Below are positions 35,362 to 46,409 of a stretch of 64,000 bases of DNA, in pieces. The DNA comes from Salvelinus alpinus (taxonomy: Eukaryota; Chordata; Actinopteri; Salmoniformes; Salmonidae), in assembly GCF_045679555.1 (NCBI RefSeq), contig NC_092098.1, positions 19,419,038-19,483,037 on the forward strand. Direction: 5' to 3'. The stretch's first letter is position 1. Every line of letters starts with the position of its first letter. The translations under genes and the position numbers were made by a program. The notes below the pieces were generated by a model that did no database searches, had not been told where the DNA came from, and saw only the letters and a program-made list of their open reading frames with translations.

Positions 35362-35862
35362 TGATACAGTGCAGCATAGCCCGGCTGCAGCCAGTCTTTT
35401 ATGATACAGTGCAGCATAGCCCGGCTGCAGCCAGTCTTTTATGATACAGTGCAGCATAGCCCGGCTGCAGCCAGTCTTTTATGATACAGTGCAGCATAGC
35501 CCGGCTGCAGCCAGTCTTTTATGATACAGTGCAGCATAGCCCGGCTGCAGCCAGTCTTTTATGATACAGTGCAGCATAGCCCGGCTGCAGCCAGTCTTTT
35601 ATGATACAGTGCAGCATAGCCCGGCTGCAGCCAGTCTTTTATGATACAGTGCAGCATAGCCCGGCTGCAGCCAGTATTTTATGATACAGTGCAGCATAGC
35701 CCGGCTGCAGCCAGTCTTTTATGGTACAGTGCAGCATAGCCCGGCTGCAGCCAGTCTTTTATGATACAGTGCAGCATAGCCCGGCTGCAGCCAGTATTTT
35801 ATGATACAGTGCAGCATAGCCTGGCTGCAGCCAGTCTGTTAATACAGTGCAGCATAGCCCGG
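35362..35862. repeat. 40-bp minisatellite derived from a WD-repeat exon
   Basis: About 12 tandem copies of a 40-bp unit containing ATACAGTGCAGCATAGCCCG and GCTGCAGCCAGTCTTTTATG, with few substitutions. On the minus strand the unit includes the coding phrase CSRAMLHCI that ends the neighbouring WD exon at about 35850. The array was therefore amplified from the exon edge itself. Confidence 0.93.
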
Positions 35863-36347
35863 CTGCAGCCGTGGAACTGTAGCAGCTCACGCTGGCCCGT
35901 GAGCTCAAAGCTCTTGACGTGGCGGTTGCACAGGTCGTAGATGGAGGTCTGGCGCTATGTCACTAGGGCCCCACCAGGGTATCCCTATGCAGGGAGCAGC
36001 CGTTTCAGTCCAGCACTTTCACCAGCCCCAGGGGGGTTCTGAGGGGACGTCCAGAATCCCCAGAAGGCAATGAGGCCCATGCTTCTGGTCAGCAGCTCGT
36101 TGGTCTCGGGGCAGAAGTGCATGCCAACTCCAGAAGCAGGGCAGGTGGTTCTGTGAAACACGGTCATGTCCTGGGGGGTCAGTGAAGACACACAGAGACA
36201 GATCACTGCAGGCCCCCACCAGAATACGCTGGGTCGGCACAAACACCAGGTGCTCTACCCGGTACTTCCTCTCCATAGGGATGCTCAAGTAGTGCATCAG
36301 CTGGCCCTACCCATAGTCTCAGCAGGTGACTCACTTTATGCCTGAGC

Positions 36348-36899
36348 AGTGGTGGGAAAAGTACCCAATTGTCATACTTAAGTAAAAGTAGAGAACCTAA
36401 TAGAAAATTACTAAAGTAAAAGTGAGTCACCCAGTAAAATACTACTTGAGTAAAAGTCTAAAAGTATTTGGTTTTAAGTGTCAAAAATAAGTATAATTGC
36501 TAAAATATCAAAAGTAAAAGTATAAATAATTTCAAATTCCTTATTAAGCAAACCAGATGGCACCATTTCATTTATGGATAGCCAGGGGCACCCTCCAACT
36601 CTCAGACACCATTTATTAACAAAGCATGTGTGTTTAGTGAGTCTGCCAGATCAGAGACAGTAAAGATGACCAGGGATGTTATTTTGTTCAGTGTGTGAAT
36701 TGGACCATTTTCATGTCCTGCTAAGCATTCAAAATGTAACGAGTACTTTTGGGTGTCAGAGAAAATGTATGTAAAAAGTACATTGTTTTCTTTAGGAATG
36801 TAGTGAAATAAAAGTTGTCAAAAATATAAACAGTAAAGTACAGATACCCCCCAAAAACTAGTACTTTAAAGTAATTTTACTTAAGTACTTTACACCACT
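36348..36899. mobile_element. hAT-type nonautonomous element (MITE)
   Basis: Terminal inverted repeats AGTGGTGGGAAAAGTAC and (mirror) GTACTTTACACCACT enclose about 550 AT-rich, non-coding bases full of AAGTAAAAGT motifs. An 8-bp target duplication, GCCTGAGC at the left and GCCTGAGG at the right, fits hAT transposition. It lies inside the broken WD-repeat gene. Confidence 0.85.
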
Positions 36900-37224
36900 G
36901 CCTGAGGAGGGTGTGTCCACACTAAAATCCCACCACTGTGCCACCTCACCCAGAGAAAGTTGTGAGGCAATGTAGGTAGTTAGGGGCACAGGTGTATTCG
37001 AAATGTGTACTTGGAGAGGCATCCAAGTACAGTGGAGCTTCTTGCTCCTCATCTTTAGATGAACCTAAAAAATAGGACTGAGATTCCTGGCTCTTCTGCT
37101 TTTTCTCCTTTAGAATTCAAATGGAATGGATGGTTTAACAAAAAACTGAAATATGTCCTCAAATATATTTAAATATACAATCCTTAGTTGCTACATCCAT
37201 TTTTGGACTTAAAAATGAATGACA

Positions 37225-37976
37225 TACTGAACAAAAATATAAATGCAACATGTAAAGTGTTGCATTTAAGATACTAGAAATGTTTCATATGCAAAAACCC
37301 CCCCAAAAGTTTTTGCATTCATTTGTTTACATCCCTGTTAGTGAGCATTTTCCTTTTCCAAGATAATCCATCCACCTGACAGGTGTGGCATATCAAGAAG
37401 CTGATTAAACAGCATGATCATTACACAGGTGCACTTTGTGATGGGAACAATAAAAGACCACTCTAAAATGTGCAGTTTTGTCATACAACACAATGACACA
37501 TATGTATCAAGTTTTGAGGGAGAGTGCAATTGGCATGCTGACTGCAGGAATGCCTATCAGAGCTGTTGCCAGAGAATTTAATGTTAACTTCTCTACCATA
37601 AGCTGCCTCCAATGTCATTTTAGAGAATTTTGCAGTACATCCAACTGGCCTCACAAACGCAGACCATGTGTAACCACGCCAGCCCAGGACCTCCAAATCC
37701 GGCTTCTTCACCTGCGGAATCGTATGAGACCCGCCACCCGGACAGCTGGTGAAGCTGAGGAGTATTTCTGGGGAAAACTCATTCTGAATGGCTGGGCCTG
37801 GCTCCCAAGTGAGTAGGTCTATGCCCTCCCAGGCCCACCCATGGCTGCGTCCCTGCCCAGTCATGTGAAATCCATAGATTAGGGCCTAATGAATTTATGT
37901 CAATTGACTGATTTCCTTATATGAACTGTAACTCAGTAAAATCGTTGCATGTTGCATTTACATTTTTGTTCAGTAT
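37225..37976 (+). mobile_element. Tc1-type nonautonomous element keeping only the DNA-binding domain
   Basis: Ends CTGAACAAAAATATAAATGC and (mirror) ACATTTTTGTTCAG lie next to TA. The internal frame at 37478-37816 (about 112 aa) carries the N-terminal helix-turn-helix of a Tc1 transposase: LRESAIGMLTAGMPIRAVAR, FNVNFSTISCLQ, then basic PHKRRPCVTTPAQDLQIRLL. There is no DDE catalytic domain. Such truncated elements are common in salmonids. The frame here is open, but several substitutions (for example Cys in the recognition helix) suggest decay. Confidence 0.82.
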
Positions 37977-38353
37977 ATTTACCCATTGATTCTTGAAGAA
38001 TATCACTTATAAATGCCTCATAAGCATAGTCAAACTGTCATACCCCATCAGAACCCAAAATGTAAGCTTGTTTTACTCTGTAAACAATGTAAATGTAAAC
38101 AAACACTTTATAGCCTCAAAACATTGTTAAAACTATCATTTTTATATCATGAATGGTCAGTCCTTGTATCCAAGGTCACATTTCTCCAGGCCCATCCCAT
38201 AGCTTTTTACCAAAATAGAGGTTGGGTGTCCGCTTTGTTATTGTTTCAACTAAGGACTCTAGCTTTAAGCTTGAAACTTTTTACCTGTATGGTTTGTTTC
38301 AGTTGTGATATAAAGGTCTTCCAGTCTGGTATAATTATTTTAATTGATCCCAT

Positions 38354-38527
38354 CAGAGGAGGCTGGTGGGAGGAGCTATAGGATGACGGGCTCATTCTAA
38401 TGCTGTAATGGAATATTTGGAACGCAGTCAAATGGGGTTTCTAGATGTTTGAATCCATGCCATTTATTCCATTCCAGCCATTACAATGAGCCCATCCTCC
38501 TATAGCGCATTCCCACCAGCCTCCTCT
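38354..38527. mobile_element. Short palindromic MITE
   Basis: Inverted ends AGAGGAGGCTGGTGGGAGGA and (mirror) TCCCACCAGCCTCCTCT enclose about 170 bases, including GGAATGGAATAAATGGCATG-type sequence. This is a well-known short dispersed element in salmonids. It is non-coding. Confidence 0.8.
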
Positions 38528-38910
38528 TCATCCCATATTTATTGTAATTTGAGCTCTCCCACGCATATCCTAAGCGACTAGTCACATGCTTTCCCATACA
38601 GAATTATGCTTTATCCACTTTCCTTTTCATGAATTGATACATTTTACCGCGTCATGATGGTCATATAGAATCATTGCGACAAATAATGTGTAATTGGAAT
38701 GGTATTGTTGTGGGTTTGATAGCATAGACAATGGATTGGTTTTGTGGATTAGTGAAGTAAACTGGATGGGAGAGAGGAAGAAAATTAATGGACATTGCAA
38801 ATTTAGGAAATTAAAACAACTGACAGATCTGTTTAATGGCTCTGCGCCAACAATCTTCTTTTTAATTAAATGGACTTCATAGAATTTGATGCTACTATAT
38901 GAATTTAAAA

Positions 38911-39106
38911 TATTTATTTTATTTTACAATGACGGCCTACCCCGGCCAAACCCTCCCCTAACCCAGACAACACTGGGCCAATTGTGTGCCGTCCTATGGG
39001 ACTCCCGATTACGGCTTGTGATATAGCCCGGGATTGAACCAGGGTCTGTAGTGACGCCTCTAGCACTGAGATGCAGTGCCTTAGACCGCTGCACCACTCG
39101 GGAGCC
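38911..39106 (-). repeat. HpaI-type tRNA SINE, minus strand, tail truncated
   Basis: Minus-strand head GGGCTCCCGAGTGGTGCAGC, then CTCAGTGCTAGAGGCGTCAC and GGCCGGGGTAGGCCGTCATT before a T-rich end. The terminal TTCTTAACTGACTTGCC tail seen at 3594-3819 is missing. Confidence 0.87.
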
Positions 39107-39204
39107 CACTCAGGAATGAATACATGGTTTACTCAGCAAATATTTAGAGCCAAATTAGCATGTCATGAAATGTCAAAAAATGAAATTCTATAGGAGCTTG
39201 TGTG

Positions 39205-39233
<29 letters not shown>
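39205..39233. repeat. (AC)n microsatellite
   Basis: About 14 AC dinucleotides between TGTG and AAAGAGC. It is a simple repeat with no associated gene. Confidence 0.9.
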
Positions 39234-39235
<2 letters not shown>

Positions 39236-39423
39236 GAGCACTGTGAGCCCATTGAGGATATGTGAACTGGCTCATTGACACTTGGGAGAGGTAAGTATTC
39301 CGTTTTTCCTCTACAAGTTATACCCGGATTTCTTTGGAATGTGTTTTAGCATGTGCAGGTGAGGGCTGACAAATTGTCTGTTGTATTTTGTTGCCTTGCA
39401 TTCAACCGCAGATCATCAGTGGT

Positions 39424-40068
39424 GACTGATTACATAGTCTATGTACTTGACAAGATAGACTGATTACATAGTCTATGTACTTGACAAAATGGACTGATTA
39501 CATAGTCTATGTACTTGACAAAATGGACTGATTACATAGTCTATGTACTTGACAAAATGGACTGATTACATAGTCTATGTACTTTACAAAGGGGGCTGAT
39601 TACATAGTCTAAGTACTTGACAAAAGGGACTGATTACATAGTCTAAGTACTTGACAACAGGGACTGATTACATAGTCTAAGTACTTGACAACAGGGACTG
39701 ATTACATAGTCTAAGTACTTGACAAAAGGGACTGATTACTTAGTCTAAGTACTTGACAAAAGGGACTGATTACATAGTCTATGTACTTGACAAAAGGGAC
39801 TGATTACATAGTCTATGTACTTGACAACAGGGACTGATTACATAGTCTAAGTACTTGACAAAAGGGACTGATTACATAGTCTAAGTACTTGACAACAGGG
39901 ACTGATTACATAGTCTAAGTACTTGACAAAAGGGACTGATTACATAGTCTATGTACTTGACAAAAGGGACTGATTACATAGTCTATGTAGTTGACAAAAG
40001 GGACTGATTACATAGTCTATGTACTTGACAAAAGGGACTGATTACATAGTCTATGTACTTGACAAAAG
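39424..40068. repeat. 34-bp minisatellite, about 19 units
   Basis: Tandem 34-bp units reading GACTGATTACATAGTCTATG and then TACTTGACAAAAGG, with a few point variants (CTAAG for CTATG, ACAACAG for ACAAAAG). The array is in register throughout. Each unit contains the palindrome ACATAGTCTATGT, so single strands could form short hairpins. It is non-coding and lies upstream of the SIPA1L exons. Confidence 0.95.
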
Positions 40069-40771
40069 CTATCCTACTGTTTTGTGAGTGGTCATGATTG
40101 AGGGATGCTTTGGGGAATTTTGCTGGTAGTCTTGACCACCTGCTATTTGTTATGTGCTGCTATGAGGCCTGCGGGCACTAACCTGTGGGGGTTAGTCAAT
40201 ACACTTTGCAACAATAAAGTTTTACAACCTGTTCTCAAAAAATGACCAGAAGAATGGTCATTGATTTGGTTGATACATGCTTTGTGGTTGGGATGTTAAA
40301 ATGGACTCGAGAATAATGGATTGATATTAATGCAAAATACAAAGTTTTGCATTAAAAAGCAATTGGTGACCATGTATGAAGAAATTCCTTAAACATTGAT
40401 TTGTTCAATCTGTGCTATTCAGTGCAATCCAGAGCTGTGAATCCCAGTGCAGTACAATGCAGCTTGGTGTGAACAAAGGGAGCACTGACTACACTCACAT
40501 GAACAATCAGCCCTTTATTCCTCAGCCAGAGCATATAGCCGTGCCTTTTCTAGGGTGGCTCTGGACAGCCCCTCCTCTCATATAGCAAATGAGACGGCTA
40601 TATGAGACTCCTAAAGACTGTACAAGGTTAGGACTGAACAAGGCTGCTTCGTACTGCCACACACACACACACTGTTAGCGGTTATATTGTACATGCATGT
40701 TTTACATTTTACCGTTGACTTTTGCTTATGTATTTCTCTTTCCCTCACTCTGTTTTACACTTTCAAACCAG
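40069..40771. other. Flank upstream of the SIPA1L3-like exons
   Basis: No exon recognised. A short AC run lies at about 40658-40674. The region ends in a good acceptor (TTTACACTTTCAAACCAG), showing that the first SIPA1L-like exon is an internal exon and that its upstream partner is elsewhere. Confidence 0.45.
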
Positions 40772-43700
40772 TCTGGTCGTACATTCCCCCATAGGTGCTG
40801 TGGAACATACCAACCATTACCTCTGTCAAACACTCACTCTTTCTCAGTTGGAGGTGCTGTACTACCCCCACCCCCACCCAGCAGTGACTCTCTCTCCATG
40901 ATGGCCTCCTATAGCCCTACCCACAAGGGCTGGTTTGGTGAGAGGGAGGTTCACCAGGGGATTGGGCTGGACATCCTATTCAGTGGCAGAGACTTTGACA
41001 CATATAATCTGTACTCCCAAAATGGCACTCAACAACTTCAGGAGGCCAAGTCCCATAATGCCTGTCCCAGGGCCCCCCAGAGGTCCCTGCATGGCTGGGG
41101 CACATACAGCCCCCCTCCACAGAGACCCAGCACTGGGAGCAGAGGGGGGACCAACCAGTGCCAGGGCTACTACGCCCACACCCTGCTCTTGCCCTTGCCC
41201 CACAGAGCACTGCCTGTCTTCAGACCCTGGTGAGTAACAGACAGGGGGAGTGAGGGTGGGACACCCTGGTGGGTGAGACATGGGGAGTGAGAGACGGGAA
41301 GGGAGGGAGGGAGGAAAGGGACACACCGGTGGGAGACAGGTGTAGTGAGACAGAGACCCTAGTGGGAGGGACCTTGGTGGGGTATACATTTATATGTGTG
41401 CGGATTCCGGGTCAGCTGAGAGCTGCAGGGTCCCAGGGAGGGGAGGATTAGGGGAAATGTGAGACACACCCTCCCCTCCACCATCACCATGTGACACATA
41501 ACTTATAAAACACACTGGGTGGGGCATCGTGGCAGCAATACATTATTGGATTAATGCTTGGGTAAGTCTCAATGGTGTTGAAATTTGATTCGAAAATGTC
41601 GATGCATGCCATGTGTGAGTTTGCACGTCACCACTGGGTGTGCATTTATTTGGTGTGTGTCTGTCTGCTGTGTGTTTGTTTGTGGTGCGTTTTTGTATGT
41701 GCTGCTGTGTGTGTCTGTGCTGTACCCGTGGATATGGTATGTGTGTGTTTGTTTTGCCTTCAGTGTCTGCAGCAGCCCTCAGGGATATAACACTACCACA
41801 GTGGACAAACCTCGCATGCTTAGAGCCACTATTACATCCAGCCCCTCGGATTCCAACCACCCTGTCCAGCACCAGAGCCAGCAACCCAGACCAAACCAGC
41901 AGCAGGTCATCAAGCAGCAGCATCAGCCAAGTCTCAGTCAAAAGCCTGTCTACCTCAGTCCCACTCCAATCTATAGGAGACTCACAACCTGGCAGCTCAA
42001 GGACAACACCAATACAGACAACACCATCAAGACTAACAGCCCTCACAGTAACAGAATCAAGAGGTGAGTGTTTCTGTAAGTTTGAGCATGAGGAGAGAGT
42101 TATTCTATATTAATGCAGTTGTTGTATAGTGCCTGTACCAAGTACTTCATTAATGTGTATTATTCATTGATTTAGAATAATTATAGTTCTGTAATATTTA
42201 GAGAAAAGGGTCTTTCAGATCTGAGTTGACAGGAGTATTTCTATTGAGTTGATCCAGACAGGATTTGCAGTGTGTTGAGATTGATTACTGAGTAACTGTA
42301 CAGTACCACTCTGTAATCAGACAGGTGGACATGACGTCCCAGAACGTGTTTGGTCAGCCGCGTGTCCTGGCCTCTCTGCGCTGCCCGCCCTCTCCACGAC
42401 AGACCCACAAGACAACTAACCTAGAGGAGGAACTGAGGCTCATCATACTGGACACAGAGGACTCAGGGAGGGATGCAGTGAGTTAGGCAGACATCAGCTG
42501 CGTTTACACAGGCTGCCCAATTCTGATATTTCTTCCACTAATTGGTCTTTTGACCAATCACGTCTGATCTTTTCACAGCAGATATTTTTCAGAGCTGACA
42601 TGATTGGTCAAAAGACCAATTAGTGAAAAAGATCAGAATTGGGCTGCCTGTGTAAAGACTGCTATCTAGAAACATCATAGATGCACAAGTGAGGCGATCG
42701 AAAAATAAATGTAGCCAATTCTACACCACAGGTTTAGTTAAACAAGAACATTGGGAGCTCTGCCTCCGATAAAGATGTCAACAGGTTTTATTTTCTCCTC
42801 CACCATTAGTCAAAACCACAGACTTCTCTTTCAAACCTAGTTAACGGACAAGAAGCACACAATGAAATATACAAACAGAAACAGGTTCTGGACTAGTGCA
42901 GGGTCGAGGGAAGAACTACCTAAACATTCATTCATATTCAAATCAAGAATAATCAAATATATTCTCTCAACGTAGTCAGACAGTAAAAACTAACAACATG
43001 ACAAGTCACCCTCTTACCTGCACCTTCCCAGGCAGATGCACCTCAAACAAAAAAGAAACAGTATTTAAAGAAATAGAATATAATAACTATTTTTCCAGAA
43101 GGAACTTCAGTTGTGGCAAGTTGGAATAGATAAAGATATACTGTATAGTAAACATATTAACAGCAACATTCACATACAAATGCTTACAAAGTATATACAC
43201 ACACACGCCTTCGGAAAGTTATCAGACCCCTAGACTTTTTCCACATTTTGTTACGTTACAGCCTTATTCTAAAATTGATTTCAATAGTTTTCCCCCCCTC
43301 ATCAATCTGCACACAATACCCCCTAATGACAAAGCAAAAACAGGTTTAGAAATGTTTGCCAATTCATTAAAAATAAAATACTTAAATATCACATTTACGT
43401 AAGTATTCAGACACTTTGCTCAGTACTTTGTTGAAGCACCTTTGGCAGTGATTACTGCCTCAAGTCTTCTTTGGTATGACGCTACAAGCTTGGCACAATC
43501 CTGTCTCTGAGCTCTACGGACAATGCCTTCGACCTCATGGCTTGGTTTTTGCTCTGACATGCACTGTCAACTGTGGAACCTTATATAGACAGGTGTGTGC
43601 CTTTCCAAATCATGTGAAATCAATTGAATTTACCACAGGTGGACTCCAATCAAGTTGTAGAAACATCTCAAGGATGATCAATAGAAACAGGCTGCACCTG

Positions 43701-45369
43701 AGCTCAATTTCGAGTCACATAGCAAAGGGTCTGAATACTTATGTAAATAAGGTATTTCTTCTTTTTATTTGAATAAATTTGCAAAAATTTATAAAAACCT
43801 GTTTTCACTTTGTCATTATATGGGTATTGTGTGTAGATTGATGAGAATTTTTTTAATTTAATCCATTTTAGAATAAGGCTGTAACATAACAAAATGTGGA
43901 AAAAGTCAAGGTGTCTGAATACTTTCCGAACGCACCGTGTATGTGTATAATTATATATATACAAGATAAATGTAAGTCACAATTATTTTTTGAGTTTTCA
44001 TTTATGAGCTGTGCTGATGATGGTACTCAACTTTTAGTGGCTCTTGCTTTTTGGAGGTGAAGACCTGAGTCTGTGCCCTCAGTCAGCCAATGAAATTACA
44101 GGATCAATCATTCAATTAGCAGTTTTTTTCTAAAAGCAAGGTAGGGTTTGCAAGAAAATAGAGGCTCATTGTCAGACCTGTGACACACAGATGTTGAATA
44201 TTCTAACATACTCATATTCAATGAGTACTAACCTTAAAGTTACAGAGTATGTCCATGTACTCATTTAACTGACCACAGCTCTGTCCCCTAGTCCTGCCGT
44301 CATAGCCTCTCTACAGAGATCAGCCTCGGCAGTGGTCCCCTGGATTCCAGTCTGGCATGTTCCCCAGTCTCTGACTGCCCAGAGCTGGAGGGGCTAGAAG
44401 ACCTGTCTGCCTCTGAGCTGTCCCTGACAGAGGGCTGGGACCCTGGGCACATCCCCCTACTGGACCCTGCCTGGGGCCTGGAGTGGAGCAACCTTGTCAA
44501 TGCTGCCAAGGCCTATGAAGGTAGGAGACTGTGTGTGCAAGAAGCATGTCTATGTGCCTGAGTTTGCTTATGAATGTTTGTGAGGAGCATGGCATTTTAG
44601 ACCAAATTATAATATGCAATGATTTTTTTGTGATATCAGTGTATGTTGCGTTCATTTTTTATGCTTGTAGCAAAGAGGACAGTGGAGCCCATTCCTCCCA
44701 GCAAGTCCAAGAAGCATGGATCAGAGGGTGGACCTGCTGCTTGCCCACCTAATCATTACCCTCCTCAGGGCTACAATGCCCAGCCCACATTAAGAAGGTA
44801 CAGTACACACACTCTCTCTCTCTATGGGCCCATTCCCTTTACTGGACACACACTCATAATGGCTGTACTCCGACTTAATGACCCAAGTCCTCTAAGATAT
44901 TCATTCTCAAGCAGACATGGATACGTTTGGAGTGTGCCATTTATAGAGTTATGCATTTTAATTCAGCTTCAGCAAATTTGTTTTTTCCCTCATGAAGTTT
45001 GTGTTGAAGTTATTCTTTATTAACAATATGTTTTGCTTCTCTACAGTGAAGTGCCCAGTGATCTGTCAAGACTTCACCACCTGGAGGCGCTGCTGAGACA
45101 CTTGGAGAGCAACCTGGAGAAGGTGCGACACTTCTGCCTCAGATACACAACCCCCATATCTCATCATTAAATCAATTTTGACCACTTCACCATCTCTTTT
45201 TAAATAACCCCATGACCTCTCTCTCTGTGACGGTCAGGAAAGGGAGGATAAAGTAGCCCTGATGGAGGAAGTGATGATTCTGAGAGAGACCAACCAGCGC
45301 CTGTGGGAGGAGTCTCTTTCATCCAACGAACAACTATGTAAACTCAGCCTGTTGTGGCCCCAGGAATGA
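40772..45369 (+). CDS. sipa1l3: SIPA1L3-like RapGAP protein, C-terminal exons only (partial)
   Basis: Seven exons join in phase: 40772-41229, 41764-42063, 42321-42477, 44292-44520, 44671-44797, 45047-45122, 45238-45369 (stop TGA), about 492 codons. Hallmarks of the SIPA1L C-terminus: QVDMTSQNVFGQPRVLASLR and LEEELRLIIL (exon 3), then ASELSLTEGWDPGHIPLLDP and GLEWSNLVNAAKAYE (exon 4). A terminal leucine-zipper coiled coil follows, with LHHLEALLRHLESNLEK and LMEEVMILRETNQRLWEESL. In the family this tail follows RapGAP, PDZ and Ser-rich regions of a scaffold at junctions and synapses. None of those upstream exons is visible here. All seven exons are open and have GT-AG borders, so this part is under constraint. 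The paralogue is chosen by synteny (human SIPA1L3 is on 19q13); SIPA1L1 or L2 cannot be excluded. Confidence 0.82.
42488..42662. mobile_element. Palindromic MITE in a SIPA1L intron
   Basis: Long inverted arms: GCGTTTACACAGGCTGCCCA with ACTAATTGGTCTTTTGACCA, and the mirrored TGGTCAAAAGACCAATTAGT with TTGGGCTGCCTGTGTAAA. They can fold into one hairpin of about 170 bases. It is a widespread teleost MITE type. Non-coding. Confidence 0.85.
42663..43205. other. SIPA1L-like intron, no recognised content
   Basis: AT-rich intron sequence ending in a short ACAC run at about 43196. No exon or named repeat. Confidence 0.4.
43206..43938. mobile_element. Internally deleted Tc1-like element
   Basis: Ends CGCCTTCGGAAAGTTATCAG and (mirror) CTGAATACTTTCCGAACGCA, with matching subterminal sequence on both sides (TTTTCCACATTTTGTTACG and its mirror). 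About half of the length of a full copy is missing, including most of the transposase. Same family as 32312-33652. It lies in a SIPA1L-like intron. Confidence 0.87.
43939..44291. other. SIPA1L-like intron, remainder
   Basis: Short AT-rich stretch, nothing recognised, ending in the acceptor CAGCTCTGTCCCCTAG. Confidence 0.4.
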
Positions 45370-45512
45370 TGCCTAGAGAGAGAGAATGACCAGCGACACT
45401 AAGAGGAGAGAGAGATGATTTGAAAAGAGGAGTAGAGGAAAAAATGGTTTCAACAAAGATAGTACCTTGAAACTGAGTTTTCAAATGTAAATTGTCTTTA
45501 AAATGTGATCAG

Positions 45513-46196
45513 AGAAAGAGGACAGATCACGGCGAGTTACCAGAGTTTGTTGTAGAGGTTACTTATGCTGGGACAGTGACATGTACAAGCTGGCTAGATG
45601 CTTGAGTTGTTAGCCAGTTCAGTTGTACACAGTTGGTATGTTTTAACTCCATGACATTGGAATATTTCAGTTGTGTAATCCTCATGTTCTCTCGCCTCTC
45701 CTGCTTGTCAAAACCCATTGGATGAGAAAACCAGAGGTCCATCCCCTCTGACCTTCTCCACCAATGGGTACAATAAAATATTTAAGAAGGCACTGCTGAG
45801 ATTTGAACTCAGGATCTCTTGTTTACTAGACAGGTACTTTAACCAACTAAGCCACAGCACCCATAGCTGTAATTTCTGTTGGGTATGAAAACCCACAACT
45901 ATTTTGAATCAACCCAGTCATGTTCATTTAACCCATAACTCTGTCTATCAAAATTACATGTAAAAAACAAACAGATGTAATTTCCTAATATTGGAATCGA
46001 TACGGACACCTTAAATTGACTAGCAAAAGGGTTTCTTAAACTATGGTTTGGGAACAAAAGTGGGCCCTGAGCATGTGAGAGGTGGGTCGCGAGTTATGAG
46101 TAAACATTTAGAAACATACACTATTTCTTCTTCATTTGGGTTGTTCGAGGACAGTACATTTCCCATTTGGGTCTTGATTTAAAAAATCATAAGAAC
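45513..46196. repeat. Tandem segmental duplication, copy 1 (tRNA-bearing)
   Basis: This block and 46400-47098 share collinear sequence at an offset of about 890 bases. It starts at AGATCACGGCGAG (the first bases of a tRNA-His copy on the minus strand) and runs through GGGACAGTGACATGTACAAG, the tRNA-Thr, GTAATTTCCTAATATTGGAA and a hAT-like AAACTATGGTTTGGGAACAA. The copies have diverged by point changes and small indels. Confidence 0.85.
45788..45861 (-). tRNA. tRNA-Thr (anticodon AGT)
   Basis: The minus strand begins GGTGCTGTGGCTTAGTTGGT, has the anticodon loop CTAGTAA, the B-box AGTTCAAATCT and ends CAGTGCCT. It closely matches vertebrate tRNA-Thr(AGT), with no intron. The acceptor and T stems pair. 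The anticodon stem has one C-A mismatch (CCTGT with ACAAG), so function is likely but not certain. Confidence 0.85.
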
Positions 46197-46337
46197 CTTT
46201 GAAATAGCAGATGAATCAGTTTGTGTAAGTCATTAAACTACCATGAGCTGGGGGACTTTTTCAAATGGCAGAGTTTCCACAGTAAGTTTGAACTCATTCA
46301 AAGTTAGGGCCTTTCGCCATGACATTCTGCATACCAA

Positions 46338-46409
46338 TGCCGTGACCGGGATTCGAACCAGGATTTCCGAGGCCACAGCGCAGAGTACTGACCACTATAA
46401 GATCACGGC
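46338..46409 (-). tRNA. tRNA-His (anticodon GTG), probably decaying
   Basis: The minus strand begins GCCGTGATCTTATAGTGGTC, has the anticodon loop CTGTGGC and the B-box GGTTCGAATCC, and ends TCACGGCA. It follows vertebrate tRNA-His along its length and the acceptor stem pairs fully. The D, anticodon and T stems each have a mismatch compared with the canonical gene, so it may be a tRNA pseudogene. Confidence 0.72.

Larger units (their letters stand above)
34996..37060 (-). pseudogene. Broken WD-repeat protein gene (possibly WDR87-like)
   Basis: Coding-quality stretches on the minus strand, in gene order: VAQWWDFSVDTPSSG (about 36910-36960), YRVEHLVFVPTQRILVGACS (about 36210-36275), MTVFHRTTCPASGVGMHFCP then NELLTRSMGLIAFWGF (about 36060-36170), TSIYDLCNRHVKSFELTG and RELLQFHGCSRAMLHCI (about 35850-35960), and after the minisatellite NVEIWDCCDNMLSEIRL then DILSVFSGSNALIS (about 35025-35125). 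Phrases such as NVEIWDCC and LVGACSDLSL are typical of WD blades. Frame changes and stops separate the pieces, and a hAT MITE sits between two of them, so it is a pseudogene. WDR87 is suggested only because it neighbours SIPA1L3 in human; another WD protein is possible. Confidence 0.65.

Noticed and set aside
35023-35444. Plus-strand open frames over the WD-repeat relic
   Set aside because: The coding signal (NVEIWDCC, DILSVFSGSNALIS) is on the minus strand; the plus-strand frames are its shadows or the minisatellite.
40935-41389. Alternative frames over the first SIPA1L-like exon
   Set aside because: Only the frame starting SGRTF keeps phase through all later exons and leads to the family motifs.
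41543-42046. 167-residue open frame on the minus strand
   Set aside because: It lies opposite the second SIPA1L-like exon, which fits in phase with its neighbours. The antisense frame has no recognisable domain and no splice context.
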